Assembly (NCBI GenBank): GCA_021772705.1
Contig: JAJFLN010000470.1
Location: 1 to 5,569, forward strand
DNA: 5,569 nucleotides
From: Candidatus Cloacimonadota bacterium
Lineage (GTDB): Bacteria > Muiribacteriota > UBA6191 > JACPRK01
Reading direction: 5' to 3'
Shown here: positions 5,507-5,569 of the stretch, piece after piece
Numbering within the stretch: the stretch's first letter is position 1
How the letters are laid out: the number at the start of each line of letters is the position of its first letter
The notes under the pieces: model-generated
What the model was told of the DNA's origin: nothing
The model's database searches: none
What the model saw: only the letters and a program-made list of their open reading frames with translations
Made by a program: the position numbers and the translations under genes

Positions 5507-5569
5507 CTGCCTTGGGTATTGACGTTGGGTAGAGCTTCGGAAAGGAGTGATAGATGCGGACCGGAGGAA

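Larger units (their letters stand above)
5436..5569 (-). ncRNA. Group II intron, 3' end (domains V and VI), continues past the window
   Basis: Read on the minus strand, 5506-5475 folds as domain V: GAGCCGGA pairs with TCCGGATC, a two-base CG bulge (5484-5483) follows, and an upper five-pair stem is capped by UGAA. The catalytic AGC triad is at 5505-5503. Immediately after, 5471-5439 folds as domain VI: 14 pairs, a GUGA loop and a single bulged A at 5443, the expected lariat branch point. Seven bases on from that A the sequence reads GAC, so the 3' splice site is probably after 5436, matching the usual branch-to-splice distance. The 5' part, any domain IV reverse transcriptase/maturase gene, and the 5' exon lie to the right, outside the window. 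The edge stretch 5507-5569 has no recognisable protein motif in the minus frames. Whether the intron is complete and active cannot be seen. Confidence 0.85.

Noticed and set aside
5507..5569. C-terminus of a group II intron reverse transcriptase at the right edge
   Set aside because: The minus-strand frames are open for some 20 codons but show no maturase or endonuclease motif, and the stretch is too short to judge.

Overview
The window is GC-rich (about 60% by eye) and densely coded, with many long antisense open frames of the kind GC-rich DNA produces by chance. It looks like chromosomal DNA of a Gram-negative, didermic environmental bacterium. The grounds are the exported zinc amidase, the PBP2-like transpeptidase domain, the NhaC-type antiporter and the SixA-type phosphatase. 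I see nothing that fixes the phylum.

Layout, left to right. Positions 1-201 hold no gene I can support. A minus-strand cluster follows, read from right to left: a 68-residue unrecognised small protein (3323-3529, strong ribosome binding site), an NhaC-family Na+/H+ antiporter (1563-3314, starting 8 bases after the small gene stops), and, after a 158-base gap, an exported N-acetylmuramoyl-L-alanine amidase (202-1404). A 196-base divergent gap separates this cluster from a plus-strand gene (3726-4796) for an exported stand-alone transpeptidase of the penicillin-binding-protein type. That gene meets a minus-strand SixA-like phosphohistidine phosphatase gene (4797-5306) tail to tail with no base between the two stop codons. 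At the right edge, still on the minus strand, lies the 3' end of a group II intron: domain V, domain VI with a bulged branch-point A, and the probable 3' splice site near 5436. Most of the intron, including any reverse transcriptase gene, would lie beyond the window.

Two of the five proteins act on peptidoglycan. The amidase cuts the stem peptide from the glycan, and the transpeptidase carries all three active-site motifs of a cross-linking enzyme. Both carry a very basic stretch, inside the amidase catalytic domain and at the end of the transpeptidase. The antiporter would handle sodium and proton balance, and the small protein in front of it may be a partner or regulator, though only position supports that. 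SixA acts in phosphorelay or PTS-type signalling. I find no CRISPR array, tRNA, rRNA, insertion sequence or defence island. The least ordinary items are the intron end, the transpeptidase lacking its usual N-terminal domain, and the small gene before the antiporter.
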